Numbered from the stretch's first letter, positions 29,480 through 41,033 are shown. The stretch: 58,781 nucleotides of DNA from Proteocatella sphenisci DSM 23131 (GCF_000423525.1 NZ_KE384028.1:1-58781), one strand, 5' to 3'. A program made the numbers and translations. The notes: generated from the letters alone by a model not told the origin.

Positions 29480-29845
29480 ATGAAAAGAGCAGACGATTAC
29501 GCTCAAAGAAGAGCACATCTTGCAGACCTTAGTGATCAGCAGTTATACGAAAGATTCTGGGCGCTTGCATCAGAAATAGCAGATCCACTACTTGAACTTG
29601 GACAGAAAAATACAAGTCCATCAATCGAAAGATCAGTACTTCTGAGAATGGGATTCTCATCAATTGAAGCAAAATCAATAGTTGATGGAGTAATAGACAG
29701 AGGCCTTATGGGCAAGGGAGCAGGACACGTAGTTTACAAACTTGCAAAAGCTCAAAACATTGGAGTAAGAGAAGCAGGCCTTGCCCTTACTGAAGGAAAA
29801 CTTTGGTCAGAAGCAGCAGCACTATTCAAAGGAGGTAACAAATAA
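29480..29845 (+). CDS. oraS: D-ornithine 4,5-aminomutase, S subunit
   Basis: This 121-residue small subunit of the adenosylcobalamin/PLP mutase converts D-ornithine to (2R,4S)-2,4-diaminopentanoate. MKRADDYAQRRAHLADLSDQ at the start and the helical KAQNIGVREAGLALTEGKLW segment match OraS. The stop overlaps the oraE ATG (TAATG), as expected for two subunits of one enzyme. Confidence 0.95.
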   Translation: MKRADDYAQRRAHLADLSDQQLYERFWALASEIADPLLELGQKNTSPSIERSVLLRMGFSSIEAKSIVDGVIDRGLMGKGAGHVVYKLAKAQNIGVREAGLALTEGKLWSEAAALFKGGNK

Positions 29846-32064
29846 TGTCAGAGATGAAATTAGTTCCTAACGAGAAAATAAGCGTAGAAAACATACTAAA
29901 AGACCTTGAGTCATACAGACCTAAAAGAAGAGGCTGGACATGGAGAGAATCGTCTAAAGGCGAAAAACTTGGACCATTTACATTCAATGACTGTTCAAAA
30001 CCTCTAAAAAACAGCGTGCCACTTCCATCAGCAAGGTACTTTGATAATATAGATCCTCAACCAATGCCTGTTATAACTACAGAAGTAGCATCAGGAAGAT
30101 TTGAAGATGATATAAGACGTATGAGAATGGCAGCATGGCATGGAGCTGACCACATAATGGTTATAAGAACTGCGGGTCAGTCACACTTTGACGGACTTAT
30201 CGAAGGAACACCTCAAGGAATTGGTGGAGTTCCAATAACAAGAAAACAAGTAAGAGCACAGAGAAAAGCGCTTGATCTTATAGAAGAAGAAGTAGGACGT
30301 CCAATCAACTACCATTCATACGTATCAGGAGTTGCAGGACCAGAAGTTGCAGTAATGTTTGCTGAAGAAGGAATCAATGGAGCTCACCAGGATCCTCAGT
30401 ACAACGTGCTTTACAGAAACATCAACATGATCAGATCATTCGTTGATGCATGTGAATCAAAGAAAATAATGACTTGGGCTGATATAGCTCAGATAGATGG
30501 AGCCCACAACGCAAACGCAACAGCAAGAGAAGCATGGAAAGTAATGCCAGAGCTAATGGTTCAGCATGCACTTAACTCTATATTCTCAGCAAAAGTAGGA
30601 ATGAAAAAGTCAAATATATGTCTTTCAACAGTTCCTCCAACAGCTCCTCCAGCACCATGTATGTACCTTGACCTTCCTTATGCAGTAGCACTAAGAGAAA
30701 TATTCAACGAGTACAGAATGAGAGCACAGATGAATACAAAGTACATGGATTCATCAACAAGAGAAGCTACAGTAACTCACGTTCTTAACCTTCTAACATC
30801 AAAACTTACAAGCGCAGATATCCAGTCTACAATAACACCAGACGAAGGAAGAAACGTTCCATGGCATATAAACAACATCGAAGCATGTGACACTGCAAAG
30901 CAGGCACTTGTAGGTATGGATGGCCTTATGGAGATGATAGAGCTTAAGCAAGATGGAGTTCTAAGAGACAGAGTAAGAGAAATAAAAGAAAGATCAGTGC
31001 TTTTCCTTGAAGAGATGCAAGAAGTTGGTGGATTCTTCCACGCTGTAGAAAAAGGATTCTTCGTTGACTCAGGAAACTATCCAGAGAGAAACGGTGATGG
31101 AATAGCAAGACAGATAGAAGGTGGAGTAGGAGCAGGAACAGTTTACGAGAGAGACGAAGACTACATGGCTCCAGTAACTGCACACTTTGGATACAACAAC
31201 CTTGCTCAGTACGGATCAGCAGCAGTTGAAAACCCATCATCACTTATTGGTGGATGTACATTCGAAGATCCAGACAAGATAATCTACATCGACGAGCTTG
31301 ATGAGACAGATAACGTAAACGTAAGAATGGAAGAGACAAAAGAACTTAGAAACTCTTCACTTGTTAAGCCAGAAGTTGAGTGGATGGGAGACGGAATCGT
31401 TCTTCTTACAATGTTCATACCAGCTCCAAAAAGAGTAGCAGAGTTTGCAGGTATTGAAATAGCTAAGAAACTTAACCTTGAAGATCCAGAAGTAATCTCA
31501 AGAGAGATCATGCAAGAAGCTGAAGGTACAAGAATAGAAATCAAAGGTAGAGTAGGCTTTACAATTGATATCAACACTCTTGTAATTCCACCAGAGCCAG
31601 AAATACTTTCAGACGCAGACATCAGAGAAGCTATCGAAGCAGAGCCAATGAAAATAGTTTGTGGAACAGTTGGAGAAGATGAGCATTCAGTTGGACTAAG
31701 AGAAGTAATAGACATCAAGCACGGTGGAATAGAGAAATACGGAATCGAAGTTCACTACCTTGGAACATCAGTACCAGTTGAAAAACTTGTAGATGCTGCA
31801 ATAGAGCTTAATGCAGATGCAATACTTGCTTCTACAATAATCTCACATGACGACATCCATTACAAGAATATGAAGAGAATTCATGAGCTTGCAATAGAAA
31901 AAGGAATAAGAGACAAAGTAATGATATTAGCAGGTGGAACTCAGGTAACTCCAGAAACAGCAGTACTAAACGGAGTTGACGCAGGATTTGGAAGAGGATC
32001 TAAAGGAGTTAACGTTGCAACATTCCTTGTTAAGAAGAGACAAGAAATGAAAGAAGGTAAATAA
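29845..32064 (+). CDS. oraE: D-ornithine 4,5-aminomutase, E subunit (B12 and PLP)
   Basis: This 739-residue catalytic subunit has a TIM-barrel region, then a C-terminal Rossmann domain that binds adenosylcobalamin through DxHxxG, seen here as DEHSVG with His614. Lys625 follows 11 residues later in VIDIKHGG; in the characterised enzyme the cobalt ligand His618 and the PLP-binding Lys629 have the same spacing, so His614 and Lys625 are the counterparts. ILAGGTQVTPETA and VDAGFGRGSKGVNVATFL complete the B12 domain. It overlaps oraS and the next gene by one base each. The codons are strongly uniform, which suggests high expression. Confidence 0.97.
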   Translation: MSEMKLVPNEKISVENILKDLESYRPKRRGWTWRESSKGEKLGPFTFNDCSKPLKNSVPLPSARYFDNIDPQPMPVITTEVASGRFEDDIRRMRMAAWHGADHIMVIRTAGQSHFDGLIEGTPQGIGGVPITRKQVRAQRKALDLIEEEVGRPINYHSYVSGVAGPEVAVMFAEEGINGAHQDPQYNVLYRNINMIRSFVDACESKKIMTWADIAQIDGAHNANATAREAWKVMPELMVQHALNSIFSAKVGMKKSNICLSTVPPTAPPAPCMYLDLPYAVALREIFNEYRMRAQMNTKYMDSSTREATVTHVLNLLTSKLTSADIQSTITPDEGRNVPWHINNIEACDTAKQALVGMDGLMEMIELKQDGVLRDRVREIKERSVLFLEEMQEVGGFFHAVEKGFFVDSGNYPERNGDGIARQIEGGVGAGTVYERDEDYMAPVTAHFGYNNLAQYGSAAVENPSSLIGGCTFEDPDKIIYIDELDETDNVNVRMEETKELRNSSLVKPEVEWMGDGIVLLTMFIPAPKRVAEFAGIEIAKKLNLEDPEVISREIMQEAEGTRIEIKGRVGFTIDINTLVIPPEPEILSDADIREAIEAEPMKIVCGTVGEDEHSVGLREVIDIKHGGIEKYGIEVHYLGTSVPVEKLVDAAIELNADAILASTIISHDDIHYKNMKRIHELAIEKGIRDKVMILAGGTQVTPETAVLNGVDAGFGRGSKGVNVATFLVKKRQEMKEGK

Positions 32065-33458
32065 TGAGAGTTGACGTATTAGTTGCCGAAATTGGTTCAA
32101 CTACTACGGTTGTCAATGCTTTCAATAATATAGCTACCCCTGATCCAGAGTTTATAGGTCAGGGGCAAGCTCCAACATCTGTATTAGACGGAGATGTTAG
32201 AATAGGCCTAAAAGGCGCAATTGATGACCTGGCAATGAATCTCGGTACAGACAAAATAGAATATGATGAGATGCTGGCAACCTCAAGTGCTGCCGGTGGT
32301 CTTAAGATGACAGTCCATGGACTGGTTTTTGACATGACAGCCAGAGCTGCCAAAGAAGCAGCCCTTGGAGCAGGAGCAATAATCCATCAGGTCACAGCCG
32401 GAAGATTAAGACGATCAGATCTGAAAAAAATACAGGAAATAAAACCCAATATAATCCTTATAGCAGGTGGAGTAGACTACGGAGAAAGAGATACCGCAAT
32501 CTACAATGCAGAGCTTATAAGTGAACTTGGACTGGACATTCCAATAATATATGCAGGTAACATAGAAAACAAAGAAGAAATCAAGCTTATATTTGAAGAA
32601 GCCCACAAAAGTACAAGACTCTATGTAGTAGACAATGTATATCCAAAGATTGACGAACTTAACGTAGAGCCGACAAGGAAAATAATTCAAGATGCATTTG
32701 AAGACCACATAATACACGCGCCAGGTATGGAACATGTAAGAGACATGGTAAATGGACCTATAATCCCTACACCAGGGGCAGTAATGGAATGCTCAAAGCT
32801 TCTTTACGAATACATCGGAGACCTTATAGTACTTGACGTTGGAGGTGCTACAACTGATCTTCACTCAGTAACCGCAGGATCCGAAGAAATCGAGAGGATT
32901 CAGGTCAGCCCCGAGCCACTGGCAAAAAGGACAGTTGAAGGAGACCTTGGAGTTTATGTAAACATGCCCAATATCGTAGAGGTACTTGGAAAAGATAAAC
33001 TAAAAGAAGAACTTAACATTGACATCGACAAGGTAATGGCAGAATATAAGGCAATACCAAAAAATCCTGACGAAATAAAGTTTGTCGAAAGACTTACTCA
33101 AGAAGCTGTAATAAAAGCAGTTGAAAGACACGCAGGAAAAATAAGATATGTATACGGACCTTCAGGAAGAAATACACTTGCAGAAGGAAAAGACCTTTCA
33201 CAGGTAAAATACATCATCGGTACCGGCGGAGCGCTTACAAGACTGCCACACAGAGTAGAAATAATGAAGCATATAGCGAGGCACAATGAAAGTGGACTCA
33301 TGCTTTTCCCAAACAGCGAGGCAAAGATACTGGTAGAAAACGACTATATCATGGCTTCACTGGGAGTACTTTCAAAAAGACATGAAAAAGCGGCCATCAA
33401 GCTGCTTGGAAAAAGTCTCGGAATAGAAATACCAGAAAAGAAAAGAGGCGAACAATAA
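32064..33458 (+). CDS. MutL/GlmL-like reactivating ATPase for the ornithine mutase
   Basis: This 464-residue protein has an ASKHA (actin-like) ATPase fold. VLVAEIGSTTTVVNAFN is the first phosphate motif, VLDVGGATTDLHSV the second, and IIGTGGALTRL the adenosine motif. It belongs to the glutamate mutase MutL/GlmL group found beside B12-dependent mutases, and is thought to release inactivated cobalamin from the enzyme. Its place between oraE and orr, with one-base overlaps on both sides, indicates service to OraSE. The exact activity has not been shown here. Confidence 0.9.
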   Translation: MRVDVLVAEIGSTTTVVNAFNNIATPDPEFIGQGQAPTSVLDGDVRIGLKGAIDDLAMNLGTDKIEYDEMLATSSAAGGLKMTVHGLVFDMTARAAKEAALGAGAIIHQVTAGRLRRSDLKKIQEIKPNIILIAGGVDYGERDTAIYNAELISELGLDIPIIYAGNIENKEEIKLIFEEAHKSTRLYVVDNVYPKIDELNVEPTRKIIQDAFEDHIIHAPGMEHVRDMVNGPIIPTPGAVMECSKLLYEYIGDLIVLDVGGATTDLHSVTAGSEEIERIQVSPEPLAKRTVEGDLGVYVNMPNIVEVLGKDKLKEELNIDIDKVMAEYKAIPKNPDEIKFVERLTQEAVIKAVERHAGKIRYVYGPSGRNTLAEGKDLSQVKYIIGTGGALTRLPHRVEIMKHIARHNESGLMLFPNSEAKILVENDYIMASLGVLSKRHEKAAIKLLGKSLGIEIPEKKRGEQ

Positions 33459-34525
33459 TGTATCCAAGATTAGTAATAGACCTGGAAAAAGTTAAAAACA
33501 ATGTTCGTGTGATGAGAGAGCTTACAGACAGAGGAAATTGTGAACTCGGACTCGTTACAAAATCTTTTTGTGCAGATCCAGAGATAATAAAGGCAATAGA
33601 CAGCGTAGGGATAGACTTTTTTGCAGATGCAAGGGTACAAAACCTCGAATCATACAAAGAAATAAATACTCCAAAAATGCTGCTAAGACTGCCACAGCAC
33701 TGTGAAATCGAAAAAGTAGTAAGTTTTGCTGACATGAGTCTTAACTCCGAGCTTAGCACAATAATGCTTCTTGATCAGGAAGCTGCAAAGCAGGGCAAGA
33801 CACACAAGGTAATACTCATGATAGATCTTGGAGACCTTAGAGAAGGAATCTTCTTCAAGGACGAAGACCTAATAATGACCACAGTAGAAGAAATACTGAA
33901 ACTGAAAAATGTAAAGCTTCACGGAATAGGCGTAAACCTTACATGCTACGGAGCAGTAATTCCAAAACAGGACAATCTTTCAGCGCTCGTTGAAATCGCA
34001 AGAAAAATCGAATCAAAATTCAACATAAAACTTGATATGATCTCAGGAGGAAACTCAAGCTCTATATATCTTATAGACAAGGGCGGCCTTCCAGAAGGAA
34101 TAAACAGTCTTAGAATAGGGGAGGCATTCATACTCGGAAACGAGACTGCCTACGGAGAAAAAGTTGAAAAAACATTCGACGATGCAATAACATTTGAGGC
34201 TCAGATAATAGAACTCAAGAACAAGCCTACACTTCCGATTGGAGAAATAGGACTTGATGCATTTGGTCAGAAACCATTTTATGAAGACAAGGGAATCGCA
34301 AAAAGAGCAATACTGGCAGTCGGCAAACAGGATACAGACATAGATAGTATGACAGCAATCGACCCAGATATATACATCTTTGGTGCAAGCTCAGACCACA
34401 TGATAATGGATATGACAAATTCAAAAATCGACTACAAAGTTGGCGACATAGTAAGTTTCAAATTAGGATACGGAGCACTCTTAAAGCTTTCAACAAGCAA
34501 ATATATATCAAGAGTGTACAAGTAA
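33458..34525 (+). CDS. orr: Ornithine racemase
   Basis: This 355-residue PLP enzyme of the alanine-racemase fold (type III) turns L-ornithine into D-ornithine, the mutase substrate. The PLP lysine lies in LGLVTKSFCADPEII near residue 35. Further family motifs are HGIGVNLTCYGAVIP, DMISGGNSSSIYLI and LRIGEAFILGNE. It ends the operon and a GC-rich terminator follows. Alanine racemase is the main alternative; the operon context settles it. Confidence 0.94.
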   Translation: MYPRLVIDLEKVKNNVRVMRELTDRGNCELGLVTKSFCADPEIIKAIDSVGIDFFADARVQNLESYKEINTPKMLLRLPQHCEIEKVVSFADMSLNSELSTIMLLDQEAAKQGKTHKVILMIDLGDLREGIFFKDEDLIMTTVEEILKLKNVKLHGIGVNLTCYGAVIPKQDNLSALVEIARKIESKFNIKLDMISGGNSSSIYLIDKGGLPEGINSLRIGEAFILGNETAYGEKVEKTFDDAITFEAQIIELKNKPTLPIGEIGLDAFGQKPFYEDKGIAKRAILAVGKQDTDIDSMTAIDPDIYIFGASSDHMIMDMTNSKIDYKVGDIVSFKLGYGALLKLSTSKYISRVYK

Positions 34526-34545
34526 ACCTCATAACCTGTTAATTG

Positions 34546-34577
34546 CACCTCGGAACGCTCAATCCGGGGTGTTTTTT
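34546..34577 (+). terminator. Rho-independent terminator of the ornithine operon
   Basis: CACCTCGGA at 34546-34554 pairs with TCCGGGGTG at 34563-34571 over an 8-base loop, followed by TTTTTT. Confidence 0.9.
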
Positions 34578-34631
34578 ATTATGTATATAAAAAAGTCCCA
34601 TATTAAAATACCTACATATATGTTAAAATAA

Positions 34632-36158
<1,527 letters not shown>

Positions 36159-36200
36159 AGAGAAAACAGAAAACTAAAATATATAAATGGAGAATAGACT

Positions 36201-37238
36201 ATGAAAAACGTAAAACTTACACAGATGACAAGGGCAGCCGGCTGAGCGGCAAAAATAGGGCCAAAGGATTTGGCCAGTGTACTGACAGTAATACCAAAGA
36301 TAAAACATGAAAACCTGCTTGTAGGACTTGAAACATCAGACGATGCAGCCGTATACAAGGTATCAGAGGACAAGGCTATAATACTGACTCTGGATTTTTT
36401 TACCCCAGTAGTAGATGATCCGTATACATTTGGAAAGATTGCAGCAGCAAATTCACTTTCTGACATATATGCTATGGGAGGAGAGCCTACAGTAGCCATG
36501 AACATAGTGTGCTTCCCCCAGTGCGAAGATATGGGAATCCTCAGAGAAATTCTAAGAGGTGGATCAGACAAAGTAACAGAGTCAGGCGCAATACTTGTGG
36601 GAGGACATACTGTTGATGATATGGAGCCTAAATACGGGCTTTCAGTGACAGGAGAAGTCCACCCAGACAAGGTAAGGGCCAATTCACACGTAGAAGCAGG
36701 AGATGTGCTTATCCTTACAAAACCAATAGGTACAGGCATAATAAATACCGCTATAAAAGGTGAAATTGCAGACGATCAGGATTATGAAGAAGCGGTGATG
36801 GTTATGGAATACCTAAACAAATACCCTGCAGACGCCCTCAAGAATATAGATGTAAACGGAGTGACAGATGTAACTGGATTTGGGCTTCTTGGACATGTGC
36901 TTGAGATGGCAAAAGGCTCAGGCTGCACAATAGAAGTATACGCAGAATCAGTTCCCATGCTTAAACGTGCCAGAGAATACGCAAATATGGGTATAATACC
37001 AGCGGGAATGTACAAGAACCTGGAGTATATATCTCCAGATGTCAGCGTGCAAGAAGGAGTCAAACAAGACATACTCGACGTACTCTACGATCCACAGACC
37101 TCAGGCGGACTTTTAATCAGCATCCCTGAAGAAAGAGCAGAAGAACTTATAGAGGAACTCAAAAGATGCAAGGCGCTTTGCTATGAAATCATTGGAAGAG
37201 CCGTAGAAAAACAGGAAAAATTCGTTGTCGTAAAATAG
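36201..37238 (+). CDS. selD: Selenide, water dikinase; selenocysteine-containing
   Basis: This enzyme makes selenophosphate from selenide and ATP. The frame opens at ATG 36201 behind GGAG and has an in-frame TGA at 36243-36245, which must be read as selenocysteine. The result is 345 residues with the active site RAAGUAAK: Sec15 in place of the usual Cys, and Lys18 as the conserved lysine. Downstream motifs are [33 protein letters not shown] and [14 protein letters not shown] plain stop-to-stop reading starts the gene late, near 36270, and loses the active site. A hairpin at 36259-36275 lies at the right distance to act as bacterial SECIS. It heads selD-selA-selB. Confidence 0.95.
36243..36275 (+). 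promoter_or_regulatory. Sec UGA codon and bacterial SECIS-like hairpin in selD
   Basis: After the TGA (36243-36245) the perfect 7-bp hairpin GGCCAAA-GGA-TTTGGCC spans 36259-36275, beginning 14 bases after the UGA. Bacterial SECIS elements are stem-loops at about this distance that bind SelB, whose gene is in the same operon. The exact pairing used by SelB is inferred. Confidence 0.75.
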
Positions 37239-37250
37239 AAAAGGAAACAG

Positions 37251-38648
37251 TTGAAAATGAAAAAACATCTATTAAGAGAATTGCCATCAGTAGACGTGAT
37301 ATCGAGAAACAGCGAAATAGAATCTTTGAGTCAAAATATCGACCAGGAGTATCTGACACAAATAATAAGAGAAGAAACTGCAAACATAAGAGCCCTTATT
37401 CTAAAAGGCGAATATCCGCATGACGATATAAATGTAGGAGAAATCATAGACAACATAAAAAACAGACTCACAAGTGATTTTGATTTTGGACTCAAAAAAG
37501 TAATAAACGCTACAGGAGTAGTCCTTCATACAAATCTTGGGCGCGCACCTATGTCACTTGCAATCAAAGAAAAATTTGAAAATATCCTCTATGGATACTG
37601 CAATCTTGAATACGATATAGAAAAAGGCGCAAGAGGCTCAAGGCATGACCATCTCAAAGAGCTTATACTAAAGCTTACCGGAGCAGAAGACGTAATAGTC
37701 GTTAACAACAATGCAGCGGCGGTTATGCTTGTACTTTCAACCATGTGCAGCGGCAAGGAAGTAATAGTATCAAGAGGAGAGCTTGTAGAGATAGGGGGCT
37801 CATTTAGAATACCAAAAGTAATGGAGCACAGCGGAGCATTTCTAAAAGAAGTAGGAAGCACCAACAAGACGCACCTAAATGACTACGCAGAAGAAATCAA
37901 CGAAAATACAGCGGCGCTCATGAAGGTCCACACAAGCAACTTCAAGATGATGGGCTTTACAGAATCCGTATCCATAAAAGACCTTAAACCACTTGCAGAC
38001 AGCCACAATATACCTATAATAGATGACCTTGGCAGCGGAGTATTTATAGACCTTAGAAAATACGGCCTTGAATATGAACCGACCATACTCGATTCCCTGG
38101 CTCAAGGATCAGACGTTGTTACCTTCAGCGGAGACAAACTGCTTGGCGGTCCTCAGTGCGGAGTTATAGTTGGAAAAGCAAAATATATAGCAATGATGAA
38201 AAAGAACAATCTTCTAAGAGCCTTAAGAGTAGACAAGATGACTATTTCAGCACTTGCTATGACGCTGAGCCTATATCTGGACAAAGAAAACCTTGAAAAA
38301 AACGTGCCAGTGCTGACCATGCTCTCACAAGAACAATGTCAGCTTAAGGAAAAAGCACAGAGACTCCTTGAGATGACAGATCTTAAAAATGCAAAGGCAG
38401 ATGTAAGGGTCGAAACTTCAAAATCACAGGTAGGAGGGGGCTCGCTTCCTGCCCAGTATATGGATTCATATTCCATAGCAGTCAGCCCAGGTGCAATCTC
38501 GGTAAACGAGCTTGAACAGAAGATGAGACTTACAGAGCCGCACATAGTAGGCAGGATATCAAACGAAACCTACTATCTGGATGTGAGGACCATATTTGAA
38601 GAAGAACTCTCAATCGTAAGCACAAAACTCTCAGAAATATTAAAATAA
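37251..38648 (+). CDS. selA: L-seryl-tRNA(Sec) selenium transferase
   Basis: This 465-residue PLP enzyme converts Ser-tRNA(Sec) to Sec-tRNA(Sec) with selenophosphate. Motifs are VINATGVVLHTNLGRAP, VVNNNAAAVMLVL, LVEIGGSFRIP and the PLP lysine site TFSGDKLLGGPQCG. The TTG at 37251 has the best spacing (5 bases) to AAGGA; ATG 37257 is the alternative and would shorten it by two residues. It lies 12 bases after selD. Confidence 0.95.
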   Translation: MKMKKHLLRELPSVDVISRNSEIESLSQNIDQEYLTQIIREETANIRALILKGEYPHDDINVGEIIDNIKNRLTSDFDFGLKKVINATGVVLHTNLGRAPMSLAIKEKFENILYGYCNLEYDIEKGARGSRHDHLKELILKLTGAEDVIVVNNNAAAVMLVLSTMCSGKEVIVSRGELVEIGGSFRIPKVMEHSGAFLKEVGSTNKTHLNDYAEEINENTAALMKVHTSNFKMMGFTESVSIKDLKPLADSHNIPIIDDLGSGVFIDLRKYGLEYEPTILDSLAQGSDVVTFSGDKLLGGPQCGVIVGKAKYIAMMKKNNLLRALRVDKMTISALAMTLSLYLDKENLEKNVPVLTMLSQEQCQLKEKAQRLLEMTDLKNAKADVRVETSKSQVGGGSLPAQYMDSYSIAVSPGAISVNELEQKMRLTEPHIVGRISNETYYLDVRTIFEEELSIVSTKLSEILK

Positions 38649-38665
38649 ACTTGAAAGGGATTAAT

Positions 38666-40543
38666 ATGAAACACATAATAGTAGGTACAGCAGGTCACAT
38701 AGACCATGGAAAGACCACGCTTATAAGAGCCCTGACAGGAATAAATACAGACAGGCTTGAAGAAGAACAAAAAAGAGGGATATCCATAGATCTTGGATTC
38801 TCACACTTTGACATATCACCAGAAGAAAGAATAGGCATAATAGACGTGCCAGGCCACGAGAAGTTTCTCAAGAACATGCTTGCAGGAGTAGCAGGTATGG
38901 ACCTTGTAATGCTTGTAGTTTCAGCAGACGAGGGCGTAATGCCTCAGACCAAAGAGCATCTTGATATACTCGATCTTATAGGGCTCAAAAAAGGCATCAT
39001 AGTAGTAACTAAAATAGATAAAGTAGAAGAAGACTTTTTGAGCCTTGTAGAAGACGATATAAGGATGTCAGTACAAGGCACCTTCCTTCAAGATGCTCCA
39101 TGTGTTTTTGTAGACTCCATATCACGAAAAGGCCTTGATGAACTTGTAGAGACAATAAAGACAGTAAGTTCAGAGGTAGAAGGAAGAGATGAAAAAGCGC
39201 CGGTAAGGATGTATATAGACCGTATATTCAGTGTAAAAGGCTTTGGAAGCGTGGTTACAGGAACGCTTGTAGAAGGGACTATAAAACCTGATGATGAACT
39301 TATAATATACCCCAAAGAGATGAAAGCCAAGGTAAGAGGAGTACAGGTTCACTCCAAACCAGCAAAGGCAGCATATGCAGGCCAAAGAGTAGCCATAAAT
39401 CTTTCCAACGTCGAAAAAGACAAGATTGAAAGAGGAGACATACTTTCAGCGCCAAACTCCATGAGCCCTACCATGATGATAGACTGCAAGATAAGAGTAG
39501 TAAAAGGAGCGAGCAAAGATATAGAGCACTGGGACAGAATTAGGCTTTATCACGGCGCAAGAGAGATTCTTGGAAGAATAGTACCTCTTGAAAAAAGTGT
39601 CATAAAAAGAGGCGAAGAAGGATATGTGCAGATAAGGCTCGAAGAAAAACTTGCGTGCAAGGCGCTGGATAAAATAATCATAAGGATATATTCGCCAATG
39701 GAGACAATCGGAGGAGGAGTAATTCTTGACGCCAATCCAAAGAAACACTCGAGCGCAGATACAGGACTTGTACAAGCATTTCATATAAAAGAAGAAGGAT
39801 CGCCAAAAGATATAATCGAAAACTTCCTGAGCTCAGTAAAAGACTTTGTGAGCATATCGGAGATAAATGAGAAACTGACACTGTCTACTGAACACATAAA
39901 AGCACAGATACAAGAGCTTGAACAAGAAGGCAGGGCAATGTTTATAGGCGCATATGCCATACACAACCAGAACTTTAAAAACATAGGAGAAAATGGAGAA
40001 AAAATACTGAGCCAGTATCATCAGCAGAATCCACTCAAGCAGGGAATGAGCAGAGAAGAATTTAAGTCAAGACTGAATCTCAAACTTAAACCCAAAGAAT
40101 ATGACGTATTCCTTGAAAAACTTAAAAAAATTAAAGATATAACAATAAACCAGACCATCATAAAGCTCAGCAGTTTTGAGATATTATACACTCCTCAAAA
40201 ACAAAAGATAAAAGATTCTATTTTGAAACAACTAAGAGAAGAAAATATGACCCCGAGCCTTGTAAAGGATTATATTGATACAAAAGAAAAAGAAGAAGTA
40301 ATAGAAGGACTACTTGAAGAACAGCTCATTGTCAGAGTGAGCGAAGACCTTATATATGACAAAAAAGTTATAGACAAGTTCCAGGAAGAGGTAATAGAAA
40401 TTATAAAAGTGAACAACGGCATGACCATGAATGACTTCAGAGACAAATATGGTTTGAGCCGAAAGTTTACAATAGCTCTTCTTGATTATTTTGACAAAAT
40501 CAAATTTACCAGAAGAGTTGGAGAAAAAAGACTCTTATTCTAA
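38666..40543 (+). CDS. selB: Selenocysteine-specific elongation factor
   Basis: This 625-residue GTPase delivers Sec-tRNA(Sec) to UGA codons that are followed by a SECIS element. The EF-Tu-like part has GTAGHIDHGKTTL, DVPGHEKFLKNML and VTKID. Domains 2 and 3 follow, then four winged-helix modules (about 400-625) that bind the SECIS hairpin. ATG 38666 follows AAAGGGA; a TTG at 38651 is in frame but lies in the ribosome site. It closes the selDAB operon before a terminator. selC (tRNA-Sec) was not seen in the window. Confidence 0.95.
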   Translation: MKHIIVGTAGHIDHGKTTLIRALTGINTDRLEEEQKRGISIDLGFSHFDISPEERIGIIDVPGHEKFLKNMLAGVAGMDLVMLVVSADEGVMPQTKEHLDILDLIGLKKGIIVVTKIDKVEEDFLSLVEDDIRMSVQGTFLQDAPCVFVDSISRKGLDELVETIKTVSSEVEGRDEKAPVRMYIDRIFSVKGFGSVVTGTLVEGTIKPDDELIIYPKEMKAKVRGVQVHSKPAKAAYAGQRVAINLSNVEKDKIERGDILSAPNSMSPTMMIDCKIRVVKGASKDIEHWDRIRLYHGAREILGRIVPLEKSVIKRGEEGYVQIRLEEKLACKALDKIIIRIYSPMETIGGGVILDANPKKHSSADTGLVQAFHIKEEGSPKDIIENFLSSVKDFVSISEINEKLTLSTEHIKAQIQELEQEGRAMFIGAYAIHNQNFKNIGENGEKILSQYHQQNPLKQGMSREEFKSRLNLKLKPKEYDVFLEKLKKIKDITINQTIIKLSSFEILYTPQKQKIKDSILKQLREENMTPSLVKDYIDTKEKEEVIEGLLEEQLIVRVSEDLIYDKKVIDKFQEEVIEIIKVNNGMTMNDFRDKYGLSRKFTIALLDYFDKIKFTRRVGEKRLLF

Positions 40544-40556
40544 AAATAAATAATAA

Positions 40557-40591
40557 AAAAAGCTCCCAGACTATAAATTTGGGAGCTTTTG
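40557..40591. terminator. Bidirectional terminator between selB and the DUF523 gene
   Basis: AGCTCCCA at 40561-40568 pairs with TGGGAGCT at 40580-40587, with an A-run before and a T-run after. It can serve the converging selB (plus) and DUF523 (minus) transcripts. Confidence 0.88.
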
Positions 40592-40613
40592 GCAGTTAAA
40601 TATTTTGCACATC

Positions 40614-41033
40614 TCAAATATCTTCATCACACATTACCGTAATTCCAGACTCTTTCAAAAGCCTTGCAGTCATTCCCATGCCAGAAATCAGTCTTCCTTC
40701 AAAAGTTCCGTCATAAACTCTGTTAATCCCGCACGAGGGACTTTTTGATTTAAGGATAGCTATAGGGCAGTTAAATAGCCTTGCAAGTGCAAGAGTTTCC
40801 ATGGCACCTTTTTTAAAATACTCAGTTACATCCTTGCCTTGGGAGTCAAGTATAAGTCCCTTGCAGATTTCTGCCGGATTTCTTGGAGTAGCCAGACCTC
40901 CAAGTTGTTCAGGACAAACAGGAATAAGGTTGTATCTGTTTTTTAGTTCAACTATTCTTTCATTTATATTGTTGCCTCCGGAATATTTGCAATTAAGACC
41001 AAGCAGACAGGCACTAACCAAAATGTTAACCAA
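40614..41033 (-). CDS. DUF523 family protein (TudS-like)
   Basis: This 139-residue protein has the family motifs ILVSACLLGLNCKYSGGNN, IPVCPEQLGGLATPR and LKSKSPSCG. The conserved Cys residues in these motifs are known to bind a [4Fe-4S] cluster in the related 2-thiouracil desulfurase TudS, so a desulfurization or thionucleoside role is possible. It starts with TTG on the minus strand behind an AGAGGAAAAG site. It is convergent with selB. No closer function can be given from sequence. Confidence 0.85.
   Translation of the reverse strand: MVNILVSACLLGLNCKYSGGNNINERIVELKNRYNLIPVCPEQLGGLATPRNPAEICKGLILDSQGKDVTEYFKKGAMETLALARLFNCPIAILKSKSPSCGINRVYDGTFEGRLISGMGMTARLLKESGITVMCDEDI

Noticed and set aside
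36241-36245. Stop codon truncating or breaking selD
   Set aside because: The TGA aligns with the catalytic Cys/Sec position, a SECIS-like hairpin follows and selA/selB are present, so it is read as Sec.
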